Shown: piece after piece, positions 1-6,840 of the stretch
How positions within the stretch are numbered: position 1 is the stretch's first letter
Layout of the letters: each line of letters starts with the position of its first letter
Assembly: GCA_964473355.1 (NCBI GenBank)
Contig: CAYYOS010000073.1
Coordinates: 1-12,531 of the forward strand
Length of the DNA: 12,531 nt
Direction of reading: 5' to 3'
Source: CAYYOS01 sp964473355
GTDB lineage: Bacteria; Pseudomonadota; Gammaproteobacteria; Burkholderiales; REEB80
Translations under genes and position numbers: made by a program
Notes under the pieces: model-generated
Seen by the model: only the letters and a program-made list of their open reading frames with translations
Database searches by the model: none
Told to the model about the DNA's origin: nothing

Positions 1-13
1 CTCAGGAATCCAT

Positions 14-48
14 GCAGTACTTCGCCCAAGAAGTACTGCCGGCTTTTT
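14..48 (+). terminator. Probable rho-independent terminator abutting the next gene
   Basis: A perfect 10-bp inverted repeat (arm GCAGTACTTC at 14-23, arm GAAGTACTGC at 30-39) encloses the six-base loop GCCCAA. Five T residues (44-48) follow after a short CGGC spacer. This is the shape of an intrinsic terminator on the plus strand and would most simply end a gene to the left of the window. The T-run stops one base before the ATG of the SDR gene at 50, so that gene has no visible leader or Shine-Dalgarno. The hairpin might instead act as an attenuator or occlude initiation. That is inference; the sequence shows only the structure. Confidence 0.7.
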
Positions 49-49
49 C

Positions 50-940
50 ATGAAGGTTTTTGTAACGGGCTGCGCGGCGCATTTGGCGGATAGTTTATTG
101 CCACAACTTTGCGCGCATCCGGATATTCAAAGGGTAAGAGGCATAGATTTGCTGCCTTGCCGCTATCAACACCAAAAGCTCGAAGCCGCACGGCTAGACA
201 TGCGCAGCCCGCATTTACCCACCATGCTTAAAGGCTGCGACGCCTTAATTCATATGGCGTTTATTGTCCACCCGGGGCGCATGAAAAATGCCGCAGTGGA
301 TGAAATCAATGTCGGTGCCAGCCAATATGTATTTGACTGCGCGAAGGCGGCAGAGATTAAGCGCGTGCTGCATATTTCCAGCGCAGCCGTGTATGGTAAC
401 GGCGAAAATTTGGACGAGCGGGCATCGTTAAAGCCCATACCCGGGTTTGCTTACGCGCAACAAAAAATGCAATTGGAGTTATGGTTAGCGCAACATCATC
501 CGACGGTGCTACGCTTACGTCCGCACATTATTCTCGGGCCCAATGCCCAAGCGTCATTAAAACGTCGGTTACGTCATCCGGTTTACGTGCGCCTACCCGA
601 TCCGCAACCGTTGTTGCAATGCGTGCACGAAGATGACGTAAGTCGCGCCATCGTTTTGGGGCTATTTGAAGAAACTTCGGGCGCGCTTAATCTGGCAACG
701 GAGGATAGCTTTAATTTGCGCGACGTGATCCAGTCCCATCACCCCATGAGCGTGGGCGTGGCGCTGCCTACGGCGCGCGCCGCCTTAACATTTGCCTGGC
801 GAATAACGGGGCGAGGCGAGCGGCCGGTGTGGTTAGAAGGGTTAAAGCGTAGCCTGACTCTCAAGTGCGATCTTGCTAATGGCGCCATTAACTGGCGCCC
901 GCAGTTTAGCGCTCACGAGACAATCAACTTAAGCTTTTAA
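50..940 (+). CDS. Extended SDR family NAD-dependent epimerase/dehydratase-like protein
   Basis: A 296-residue protein of the extended short-chain dehydrogenase/reductase family, whose members act on nucleotide sugars and related substrates in the cytoplasm. It opens with the first beta strand MKVFVTG, which supports the start at 50 despite the lack of a ribosome binding site. The strand-4 segment CDALIHMA lies near residues 63-70, HISSAAVYG at 108-116 and the catalytic pair YAQQK at Y135/K139. A conserved-looking block LPDPQPLLQCVHEDDV spans 182-197, where extended SDRs bind substrate. The cofactor loop is degenerate: the usual TGxxGxxG reads TGCAAHLA, so the second glycine is alanine (A10). 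Cofactor binding may therefore be weakened, although the catalytic residues remain. The substrate cannot be inferred. It stands alone between a terminator-like hairpin and a toxin-antitoxin module, so context gives no pathway. Confidence 0.85.
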   Translation: MKVFVTGCAAHLADSLLPQLCAHPDIQRVRGIDLLPCRYQHQKLEAARLDMRSPHLPTMLKGCDALIHMAFIVHPGRMKNAAVDEINVGASQYVFDCAKAAEIKRVLHISSAAVYGNGENLDERASLKPIPGFAYAQQKMQLELWLAQHHPTVLRLRPHIILGPNAQASLKRRLRHPVYVRLPDPQPLLQCVHEDDVSRAIVLGLFEETSGALNLATEDSFNLRDVIQSHHPMSVGVALPTARAALTFAWRITGRGERPVWLEGLKRSLTLKCDLANGAINWRPQFSAHETINLSF

Positions 941-1011
941 AAAGCAGTTGCGATACACAGGGAGGTATCACGGTGGGTTAGCGATGAACGATGCGGACTA
1001 CACCAATAGTA

Positions 1012-1020
1012 TGATATAAT
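1012..1020 (+). promoter_or_regulatory. Extended -10 promoter of the parD-parE module
   Basis: TGATATAAT combines the consensus TATAAT (1015-1020) with the upstream TG of an extended -10 element. No good -35 lies 17 bases upstream (TGCGGA at 992-997), which an extended -10 can tolerate. Transcription would begin near 1027, about 28 bases before the ParD start. A small palindrome TGAT-ATA-ATCA (1012-1022) covers the -10, a reasonable place for autorepression by a ribbon-helix-helix antitoxin. The operator role is inference. Confidence 0.55.
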
Positions 1021-1040
1021 CACATTATTGATGTTGACTT

Positions 1041-1048
1041 AAGGAGAG
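1041..1048 (+). promoter_or_regulatory. Strong Shine-Dalgarno for parD
   Basis: AAGGAGAG lies six bases before the ATG at 1055 and is among the best ribosome binding sites in the window. It fixes the ParD start and fits strong antitoxin translation relative to the coupled toxin. Confidence 0.8.
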
Positions 1049-1054
1049 TATGTT

Positions 1055-1300
1055 ATGGGAACCGTGCGTAAGACTATCACTTTGACTGACAAACAAGACG
1101 ATTGGATTAAAGCGCAGATTGACGCCGGGAATTATACCAACGACAGCGAATATATCCGTGACCTCATCCGACGCGAGCAGGAACGTAGCGCCGAGATCGA
1201 GGCTATCCGTGCGGCGCTGGTGGAAGGTGAGGCCAGCGGCGAACCAAGTTCATTCGATGCTGGCGCGTTCAAGCGGAAAATGCTAGCCGCTCATGGCTGA
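1055..1300 (+). CDS. parD: ParD-family type II antitoxin (ribbon-helix-helix)
   Basis: An 81-residue protein matching the ParD/CC2985-like antitoxins. Residues 1-42 form the ribbon-helix-helix DNA-binding part: strand VRKTITLTD, helix DDWIKAQIDAG, then YTNDSEYIRDLIRREQ. The C-terminal half is charged and helical and ends SFDAGAFKRKMLAAHG, the segment that wraps around and neutralises a ParE toxin in this family. Length is normal. It has an extended -10 promoter and a strong Shine-Dalgarno, and its last eight bases overlap the start of the toxin reading frame, the usual arrangement for translational coupling. Family knowledge says the antitoxin alone or with toxin represses its own promoter. 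Because the toxin frame downstream is broken, this may be an orphan antitoxin, unless the breaks are sequencing errors. Confidence 0.92.
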   Translation: MGTVRKTITLTDKQDDWIKAQIDAGNYTNDSEYIRDLIRREQERSAEIEAIRAALVEGEASGEPSSFDAGAFKRKMLAAHG

Positions 1301-1583
1301 ATATCGTCTTACTCCTGCCGCTGAGCAGGACCCTCGAAACGATCTGGGCTTACATCTTCGAGCAGTGGGATCTAGAGCAGGCTAATCGCTATATCGACAT
1401 CTTGACGGCGGTTTTCCCCGAATTAGCGCAATCACCTCAGACAGTGCCGTCATGTGACCACATCCGGCTGGGTTATCGTCGCCGAAATGTTGAACGGCAC
1501 ATGATTTATTTTCGCATCACGGACTACGGCATTGCGTTATTCGTATTTTGCATGAGCGCATGGATGCTGTACGCCATCTGTGA
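1293..1583 (+). pseudogene. parE: ParE-family toxin, disrupted by two compensating frameshifts
   Basis: The frame opens at ATG 1293, inside the end of parD, with MAEYRLTPAAEQD. A one-base excess in the CCC at 1331-1333 throws it out of phase. The next frame continues as ParE through LETIWAYIFEQWD, the ANRYIDIL helix, CDHIRLGYRRR and RHMIYFRITDYGIA. A missing base near GCG 1534-1536 returns translation to the first frame, giving VIRILHERMDAVRHL and a TGA at 1581-1583. Correcting both indels gives exactly 96 residues, the normal ParE length, with all expected motifs. ParE toxins belong to the RelE/ParE fold and several poison DNA gyrase. As written, the first frame stops early and no functional toxin can be made. 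Either it is a decayed toxin or both indels, which lie at short C and G runs, are sequence errors. Confidence 0.88.
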
Positions 1584-1660
1584 TTTGCATCTAGCGTAGT
1601 GTTTCATTCTTAATGTAATTTCTAATATTCTCGACACGTCCATCCATCAAACATTGAAGG

Positions 1661-1701
1661 TCGTGCTAAGTAAGCGGAGCGAGCACGATTAGCACTAATC
1701 G
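1661..1701. terminator. Overlapping inverted repeats between converging genes
   Basis: Three perfect inverted repeats overlap here. TCGTGCT (1661-1667) pairs with AGCACGA (1682-1688). GTGCTAA (1663-1669) pairs with TTAGCAC (1689-1695). CGATTAG (1686-1692) pairs with CTAATCG (1695-1701) and covers the stop codon of the dynamin-like gene. The site lies where the plus-strand toxin remnant and the minus-strand operon converge, so a bidirectional stop signal is plausible. No clear T-run follows on either strand, so classical intrinsic termination is not well supported. Confidence 0.35.
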
Positions 1702-3658
1702 GTTTCGTAGGCTAAGGGCTTGGCATCCGGAATTGCCTCCGGTTGGCTGGCCCCGGTTTGCAGCTTAAGCAATATCGCCTCCAATGCGGTGCGCTGCTCT
1801 CCGAGTACATGCTGCATTTTTTTTAGTTCCGCCACCCTTGCCTGCAAGGTGTCGGTATTGTCGTGGATTTTTTTGACGTTATCCAAGCGCCGCTCAATTT
1901 GGATTTTATGCTCGCGTATCTGCAAAATTAACGGCGCTAACACGCCGCGTAGCCAGGTCTCGCTTTCGCCCCTCGCTTGTTCATACACTTGCCGCGCTTG
2001 TGTCACTACCCCAAGGTAAAATTTCTTAATTAAGAAATGTTTTTCGGTCATTAAATTTATTGGGTCTTTGCAAAAAGTCTCGGTATTTTTGGCTAACAAA
2101 AATAAACTCTGACGATGACCATCGAGGTTTAACAGGGTAGGCGTTAATTTTTCAAAGCCATGTTTTTCGTGAAAACGAATATATAAATTGTCGATAATTT
2201 TGGTAATTTGTTCGGCGTACTTACCGATCTTATCAAACTGATGCAGAGTTTGCCGCACAATGCCTTGCATGCCGCGTGAAAGGCCGGCTGTACTCCAACT
2301 TCCTTCGATACTATCGCGGCTTTTCTCTAACATTTTGTCAAGTTTTTCGAGACTCAGCGTGCTCATTAAAATCTTGCCTTGTTGTACGATAACGCCCCGC
2401 GTGACATTGAAATTTTTCACCGTCTCATCGTAAATCAGTTTATCGGCTTGCAGCTTATCCATCATGCGTTTGATTACTTCGCGGTTTTTACCGGTGAGCG
2501 AGCCCAGCTCAGTTAACTCATGGCTCGCCGAATCCAATTGGGTTTGCACCGATTGAAAAGACGAATCCACTAGCGCACCAATGGCCTTGCGCACCGAATC
2601 GCGAACTATCGTTTGCTTGGTGGGAATGATGTCATTCGCCAGTATGTGCTCCAGGCGGGTTATACCGCTTCTTGCCAGCAGCTCAGCATCACCACGAACC
2701 TTGGCCAAAAGTGCCTTCTGTGCGGATATAGCGATTACTTGCTCTGGCTTTAGAGCAAGTTGCCGCGCGGTTAAGGCAAGTTGGCGGTTAATCGAAACCT
2801 CAATCTGTTCCGGGGTTTTCAGTTCGTCCCAAAGCACATCGATTTTGTTTAACACGGCCAGGCAATGCGCCACACTGTGCTTGATATATTTTTGCCAAAT
2901 TTCCAAATCGGATTTGGTCACGCCGGTATCGGTCGCCAGCAAAAACAGCGCGGCGTGCGCAGCGGGAATGATATTTAAGGTCAATTCCGGTTCGGCACCG
3001 AGTGCATTTAGCCCCGGCGTATCTAAAATCACCAAACCTTTTTTTAATAGGGGATGTGGATAATTAATTAGCGCATGTCGCCAGGCCGGANNNNNNNNNN
3101 GCGATCTTCGCCGCGCCGCAAGTTAGCCATGTTCGGGTCGTCGTCATCCCATAAGCCTAAGGTGCGAGCCTCCACCCGCGACACAAACTTTACTTCGGCC
3201 AGCGTTTGCATGGCGGCAATCATGGCTTCGGCGTTACTGGGATCGAGCTTAATGCGGCTCCATTCCACCGGCATGCGCTTCAAGTTTGCAATGCTGTCTT
3301 CGCGATAGCGTGATTCGATGGGCAACAGGCGAATATAGGGCTCATCCGTGGGGTCAAAAAACAACTCAGTGGGGCACATGGTCGTGCGGCCCGCGTCGGA
3401 GGGTAACAAGCGCTGCTTAAAATCCGAGAAAAATAAGGCGTTAATCAACTCCGTTTTGCCACGGGAAAATTCCGCGACAAAGGCGATAGTTAAGTTATCT
3501 TTTTTTAAGCTTTGTATCAGATCGTAGAAATGTAGTGCTTGCTGTGCATCGAAATGCCCGGCCCCGTCCAGCCATGCTTGGTAGGCCTCGATGGCGCCGA
3601 TCAATTCATCGCGCCAAGCGCGGTAACGCGCTACTTCGTCTTCAAATTTATTACTCAT
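1695..3658 (-). CDS. Dynamin-like GTPase, interrupted by a 10-N assembly gap
   Basis: One gene of about 653 residues, written as two fragments because of the N run at 3091-3100. The first 186 residues hold the G1 loop AEFSRGKT (62-69) and the switch segment RTTMCPTEL (91-99). Beyond the gap the reading frame is open from base 3089, without a stop, as PAWRHALINYPHP, then G3 DTPG (about 212-215) and G4 NKID (about 270-273). The rest is long, helical and partly coiled-coil (for example near ELKKMQHVLGEQRTALEAI), as in bacterial dynamin-like proteins that bind and remodel membranes. The two halves are out of phase across exactly 10 N, so the gap length is a placeholder: a true length of 2 modulo 3, such as 8, restores one frame. 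ATG at 3658 starts one base after the yggT stop, so it is the last gene of the yggS operon. The function here is unknown; membrane maintenance is inference. Confidence 0.88.
3091..3100. other. Assembly gap (10 N) inside the dynamin-like gene
   Basis: Ten N bases separate GEDR codons from the in-frame block PAWRHALINYPHP. The codon phase on the two sides disagrees by one base if the gap really is ten long, while an 8- or 11-base gap would agree. I therefore read this as a gap of estimated size, not a true ten-base unknown and not a genuine frameshift. Confidence 0.9.
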
Positions 3659-3659
3659 A

Positions 3660-4229
3660 TCATGGCCCCACGGCGCTTTCTAACCAAGCTAAAGGAAAGG
3701 TTACGATTAATTGGCAAACGAAAAATAAAATTAAAGGAGAAATATCGACATTGGCGATTAAGGGCACGACGCGCTGAATAGGCCGCAGAAAGGGGCGCGT
3801 TAAGGCATTTAGGAGTGGCGAAAGCGGATTGTAAGGGTTAACCCAACTTAATATCGCTTGAACTAACACCGCACCCATGAGTATGTAAATACTAAGCTTC
3901 ACGAGCTTAATAACGCTGAGAAAAATAATCCCGAAAAAGGCTTGCGGGGTGGCAACGGCAAAAGGAAAGCCAAGCAAAGCCAATACGCTCAATAATAAAA
4001 GTAACTGCAGCAAAAAAGCCAACACAAGACTGGCGACGTCCCATCCGCGAAATCCAGGAATGATGCGCCGCAATGGCAGCACGCCGAAATCGGTAATGGC
4101 AGAAACAAATTGGGAGAAAGGGTGGTTAAAAGGGGCGCGCACCAGCTGCAAATAAAAACGCAATAGGGCCGCAAGCGTTAGCAGGTTTAAAATCGTCTCC
4201 AGTATAAATTGCGCCGCTTGTGTAAGCAC
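3660..4229 (-). CDS. yggT: YggT family integral membrane protein
   Basis: A 189-residue, very hydrophobic protein with two YGGT repeats. The first includes RFYLQLVRAPFNHPFSQ (24-40) and LPLRRIIPG (51-59). The second includes ILSWVNPYNPLSPLL (126-140) and RPFLRPIQRVVP (145-156). Hydrophobic membrane segments lie near 5-30, 65-90, 98-128 and 163-183. The length fits the two-repeat gammaproteobacterial form. The molecular role of the family is not settled; links to osmotic or ion homeostasis and to cell envelope biology have been proposed. It starts with GTG one base after the proC stop (TAA-C-GTG) and ends one base before the dynamin-like ATG, so all are almost certainly cotranscribed and translationally coupled. 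Confidence 0.95.
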   Translation of the reverse strand: MLTQAAQFILETILNLLTLAALLRFYLQLVRAPFNHPFSQFVSAITDFGVLPLRRIIPGFRGWDVASLVLAFLLQLLLLLSVLALLGFPFAVATPQAFFGIIFLSVIKLVKLSIYILMGAVLVQAILSWVNPYNPLSPLLNALTRPFLRPIQRVVPLIANVDISPLILFFVCQLIVTFPLAWLESAVGP

Positions 4230-4230
4230 G

Positions 4231-5043
4231 TTAACTGCCGCCTAGTTCATCGCCCAATTCGCGTGAGCGCTGCGCCGCTGCAAATAAGGCCTTCATAATA
4301 TTTTCTTTAACGGCATGTCGTTCCATTTCTTTTAGTGCTTTTTCAGTGGTCCCGCCCTTGGAGGTTACTTGCCCGCGTAAGGTCGCGAAGGGTTCCGCGC
4401 TCGCTTTAGCGAACTGCGCTGCCCCCAAAAAAGTCTCCTCGGTCAATAGTATAGCCTGGTCGGGCGTTAAACCGAGTTCTTCCGCGGCAGACTGCAAGGC
4501 TTCCATAAAATATAACACATAGGCCGGGCCGCTTCCGGATACCGCGGTGACGGCATCCATATGGGCTTCGTCTTCCACCCACAGGGTTTTGCCCACCGCA
4601 CTTAAAACCTCCGCAGCCACGTTTTGCTGCGCCCGCGCGACGGCCGGATTAGCGTAAAGTGCGGTGATTCCCGCGCCGATTAAAGCCGGCATATTGGGCA
4701 TGGCGCGTACAGTGAGCGGATATCCGCCCAGCCAATCCGCAAGGCTGGCATTTCTGATGCCGGCAGCGATGGAAATGACAAGTTGGTTGTTTAAATAGGG
4801 TAGCAGGGTTCGCGCGATGCTTTTTAGTTGCTGCGGTTTTACCGCTAATACCATCACGTCACAGGCAGCGACGCTGGCATCCAGCCCTTCCTGCACGTTT
4901 ATCTTAAATTGCGCATGCAGGCTGGCTCGTGCATCCGCGGAAATTTCCACGGCGCGCATGTCGCTCGGCGCATAACCTTTTTTAATTAAGCCGCCAACAA
5001 TAGCGCGGGCCATGTTGCCGCCGCCGATAAAACAAATTCGCAT
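4231..5043 (-). CDS. proC: Pyrroline-5-carboxylate reductase
   Basis: A 270-residue enzyme that reduces 1-pyrroline-5-carboxylate to L-proline with NAD(P)H, the last step of proline synthesis, in the cytoplasm. The Rossmann dinucleotide loop is IGGGNMARAIVGGL (6-19). AVKPQQ (67-72) and RAMPNMPA (113-120) match the cofactor domain. The C-terminal oligomerisation and substrate domain carries AVSGSGPAYVLYFMEAL (167-183) and GQVTSKGGTTEKAL (224-237), where many homologues have SPGGTT rather than SKGGTT. Length is normal. The ATG at 5043 shares its first base with the yggS stop codon (TAATG), and a GGAG lies about ten bases upstream inside yggS. Placement after yggS is standard in gammaproteobacteria. 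Start and function are secure. Confidence 0.97.
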   Translation of the reverse strand: MRICFIGGGNMARAIVGGLIKKGYAPSDMRAVEISADARASLHAQFKINVQEGLDASVAACDVMVLAVKPQQLKSIARTLLPYLNNQLVISIAAGIRNASLADWLGGYPLTVRAMPNMPALIGAGITALYANPAVARAQQNVAAEVLSAVGKTLWVEDEAHMDAVTAVSGSGPAYVLYFMEALQSAAEELGLTPDQAILLTEETFLGAAQFAKASAEPFATLRGQVTSKGGTTEKALKEMERHAVKENIMKALFAAAQRSRELGDELGGS

Positions 5044-5723
5044 TATTGACGCGCTCCAAAAATAGCGGTGCCGACGCGCACCATGGTCGCGCCTTCAGCT
5101 ATTGCAGCGGGAAAATCTGCGGACATACCCATGGACAAAGTATCAAGGTGAAAGCCCTGGGTATTTAGAAGTTCCTTGAGATCGTGTAGACGTTTGAATT
5201 GCGCACGCTGCAGCGCAACATCCGTAGTAGCTCGGGGAATGGTCATTAAACCGCGAAGTTTTAGGCGGGGCAGGGCGTGGGTAGCATGGGCCAATTCAGG
5301 CAAAAAACTTTCATCGATCCCCTGCTTAGAAGTTTCCTTGCTAATATTGACTTGGAGGCAGATATTTAAGGGCGGCAGTTGCGCAGCCCTCCCGGCATTT
5401 AAACGTTCCGCAATTTTAATTCTATCGACGCTATGTACCCAAGCAAAATTCCGTGCAATCTCCGAGGTTTTATTGCTTTGCACCGGGCCAATAAAATGCC
5501 AGTCAATTTCCAATTCGGCAAGCAGCGTCATCTTTTGCACGGCCTCTTGGACATAGCTTTCGGCAAAATGCCGTTGACCCGCCGCATACGCTTCACGGAC
5601 CTTTTCTGCCGATACACCTTTGCTAACCGCGAGCAACGCCACGTGATGGGGGCGAGAGGTTAAACTTACTGCTGCGCTGATTCTGCCACGGACGGCTTGC
5701 AATGCACTTGCAATTGTTGTCAT
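5043..5723 (-). CDS. yggS: YggS/PLPBP family pyridoxal phosphate homeostasis protein
   Basis: A 226-residue single-domain PLP-binding protein with the fold of alanine racemase type III. The family carries PLP on a lysine, has no established enzyme activity, and keeps vitamin B6 and amino-acid pools balanced. The PLP lysine is K35 in LLAVSKGVS. HFIGPVQSNKT and the phosphate-binding region LSMGMSADFPAAI ending VRVGTAIFGARQ are intact. The usual FGENYVQE motif reads FAESYVQE (53-60), so a glycine and an asparagine have changed, which is uncommon in my knowledge of the family. It is first in the operon yggS-proC-yggT-dynamin-like and diverges from pilT across 52 bases. AGG five bases before the ATG is a weak ribosome binding site. 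Confidence 0.95.
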   Translation of the reverse strand: MTTIASALQAVRGRISAAVSLTSRPHHVALLAVSKGVSAEKVREAYAAGQRHFAESYVQEAVQKMTLLAELEIDWHFIGPVQSNKTSEIARNFAWVHSVDRIKIAERLNAGRAAQLPPLNICLQVNISKETSKQGIDESFLPELAHATHALPRLKLRGLMTIPRATTDVALQRAQFKRLHDLKELLNTQGFHLDTLSMGMSADFPAAIAEGATMVRVGTAIFGARQ

Positions 5724-5726
5724 AAT
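5697..5726 (+). promoter_or_regulatory. Candidate pilT promoter overlapping the yggS start
   Basis: TTGCAA (5697-5702) and CATAAT (5721-5726) are separated by 18 bases, giving 4/6 and 5/6 matches to sigma-70 consensus. Transcription would start near 5733, about 43 bases before the pilT ATG. The -10 sits over the yggS start codon on the other strand, so pilT and yggS transcription would interfere. The match is only moderate. Confidence 0.3.
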
Positions 5727-5769
5727 GGCCTAAACGGGTTTATCCCGCCTTATTTTTTAAGCTTTGGGA

Positions 5770-5775
5770 ATTATA
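5770..5775 (-). promoter_or_regulatory. Candidate -10 of the yggS operon promoter
   Basis: On the minus strand these bases read TATAAT, a perfect -10 hexamer, placing a start near 5763 and a leader of about 40 bases before yggS. No convincing -35 lies 16-18 bases upstream, so it may be chance. It abuts the pilT start codon. Confidence 0.25.
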
Positions 5776-6819
5776 ATGGAAATTTCCGACCTACTGGCTT
5801 TTACTGTCAAGAACAAAGCATCTGACTTACACCTGTCGGCCGGCCTTCCTCCTATGATCCGGGTAAACGGCGACATTCGTCGCATTAACGTCGACCCCTT
5901 AGATCATAAAGGCGTACATGGCATGGTGTACGACATCATGAACGACGGGCAGCGCAAGTTTTACGAAGAAAATCTGGAAGTCGATTTTTCGTTTGAAGTT
6001 CCTAATTTAGCGCGCTTCCGCGTTAACGCTTATGTGCAAAATCGCGGTGCCTCCGCTGCTTTTCGGACGATTCCCTCCAAGGTAATTACACTCGAACAAC
6101 TCGGCGCCCCGGCCATATTCAAGGATATTTCCGAGCAGCCACGCGGCATCGTTCTGGTAACCGGCCCCACGGGTTCAGGTAAGTCCACTACGTTAGCGGC
6201 GATGATTCACCATATCAATGAAACACAATATGCGCATATTTTATCGGTGGAAGACCCCATCGAATTTGTGCACGAGAGTCGCAAGTGTTTAATTAATCAG
6301 CGGGAAGTTGGGCCGCATACCCTAAGCTTCGCCAACGCCCTACGTTCTGCTCTGCGCGAAGATCCGGACGTTATTCTAGTGGGCGAAATGCGGGACTTGG
6401 AAACCATACGCTTGGCATTGACTGCGGCGGAAACCGGCCATTTGGTATTCGCCACCTTGCATACCAGTTCGGCCGCCAAAACTATAGACCGGGTCATTGA
6501 CGTTTTTCCCGCTGCGGAAAAAGACATGGTTCGCTCTATGTTGTCGGAGAGCTTGCGCGCCGTGATATCCCAGGCCTTGCTTAAAACTAAAGATGAAACC
6601 GGGCGCATTGCCGCGCACGAAATTATGATAGGCACGCCCGCCATCCGCAATTTAATTCGCGAGGGCAAGGTCGCGCAGATGTATTCGGCTATTCAAACCG
6701 GCCAAAATATTGGCATGCAAACGCTAGACCAATGCCTGTTGGATATGGTCCGCCGCAATCTCATATCCATTCCCGAGGCCCGCGTTAAGGCCGCCAACAA
6801 AGACGCTTTCAATAAATAG
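5776..6819 (+). CDS. pilT: Type IV pilus retraction ATPase PilT
   Basis: A 347-residue hexameric ATPase of the secretion-ATPase (GspE/PilT) superfamily that depolymerises pilin at the inner-membrane base of the type IV pilus and so powers twitching motility. Walker A is GPTGSGKST (130-138), the Asp box is SVEDPIEF (157-164), Walker B is DVILVGEMRD (198-207) and the His box is AETGHLVFATLHT (218-230). The C-terminal AIRNLIREGK (289-298) is the signature motif needed for retraction. I start at ATG 5776 (MEISDLLAF) rather than the in-frame TTG at 5764, because PilT proteins begin this way and GGGA lies six bases upstream. The gene diverges from yggS and is followed by pilU after 21 bases. All catalytic motifs are intact. 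Confidence 0.97.
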   Translation: MEISDLLAFTVKNKASDLHLSAGLPPMIRVNGDIRRINVDPLDHKGVHGMVYDIMNDGQRKFYEENLEVDFSFEVPNLARFRVNAYVQNRGASAAFRTIPSKVITLEQLGAPAIFKDISEQPRGIVLVTGPTGSGKSTTLAAMIHHINETQYAHILSVEDPIEFVHESRKCLINQREVGPHTLSFANALRSALREDPDVILVGEMRDLETIRLALTAAETGHLVFATLHTSSAAKTIDRVIDVFPAAEKDMVRSMLSESLRAVISQALLKTKDETGRIAAHEIMIGTPAIRNLIREGKVAQMYSAIQTGQNIGMQTLDQCLLDMVRRNLISIPEARVKAANKDAFNK

Positions 6820-6826
6820 TCAGCGG

Positions 6827-6832
6827 AAGGAG
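6827..6832 (+). promoter_or_regulatory. Shine-Dalgarno of pilU
   Basis: AAGGAG lies eight bases before ATG 6841, in the 21-base space between the pilT stop and pilU. It confirms the pilU start. Confidence 0.8.
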
Positions 6833-6840
6833 CGCTAAAC

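Noticed and set aside
1402..1599. A separate 65-residue protein downstream of parD
   Set aside because: It is the middle of the ParE toxin followed by out-of-frame sequence; the true toxin end (VIRILHERMDAVRHL) lies in another frame.
1695..3035. A stand-alone 446-residue GTPase starting at TTG 3035
   Set aside because: It lacks the P-loop, and the same frame continues upstream with conserved dynamin-family residues to the N gap, so it is the C-terminal part of the gene starting at 3658.
5764..5775. TTG 5764 as the pilT start
   Set aside because: It adds only MGII before the usual PilT start MEISDLL and has no better ribosome binding site than ATG 5776.
5772..5777. Plus-strand TATAAT as a -10 promoter element for pilT
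   Set aside because: It overlaps the pilT start codon, so transcription would begin inside the gene.
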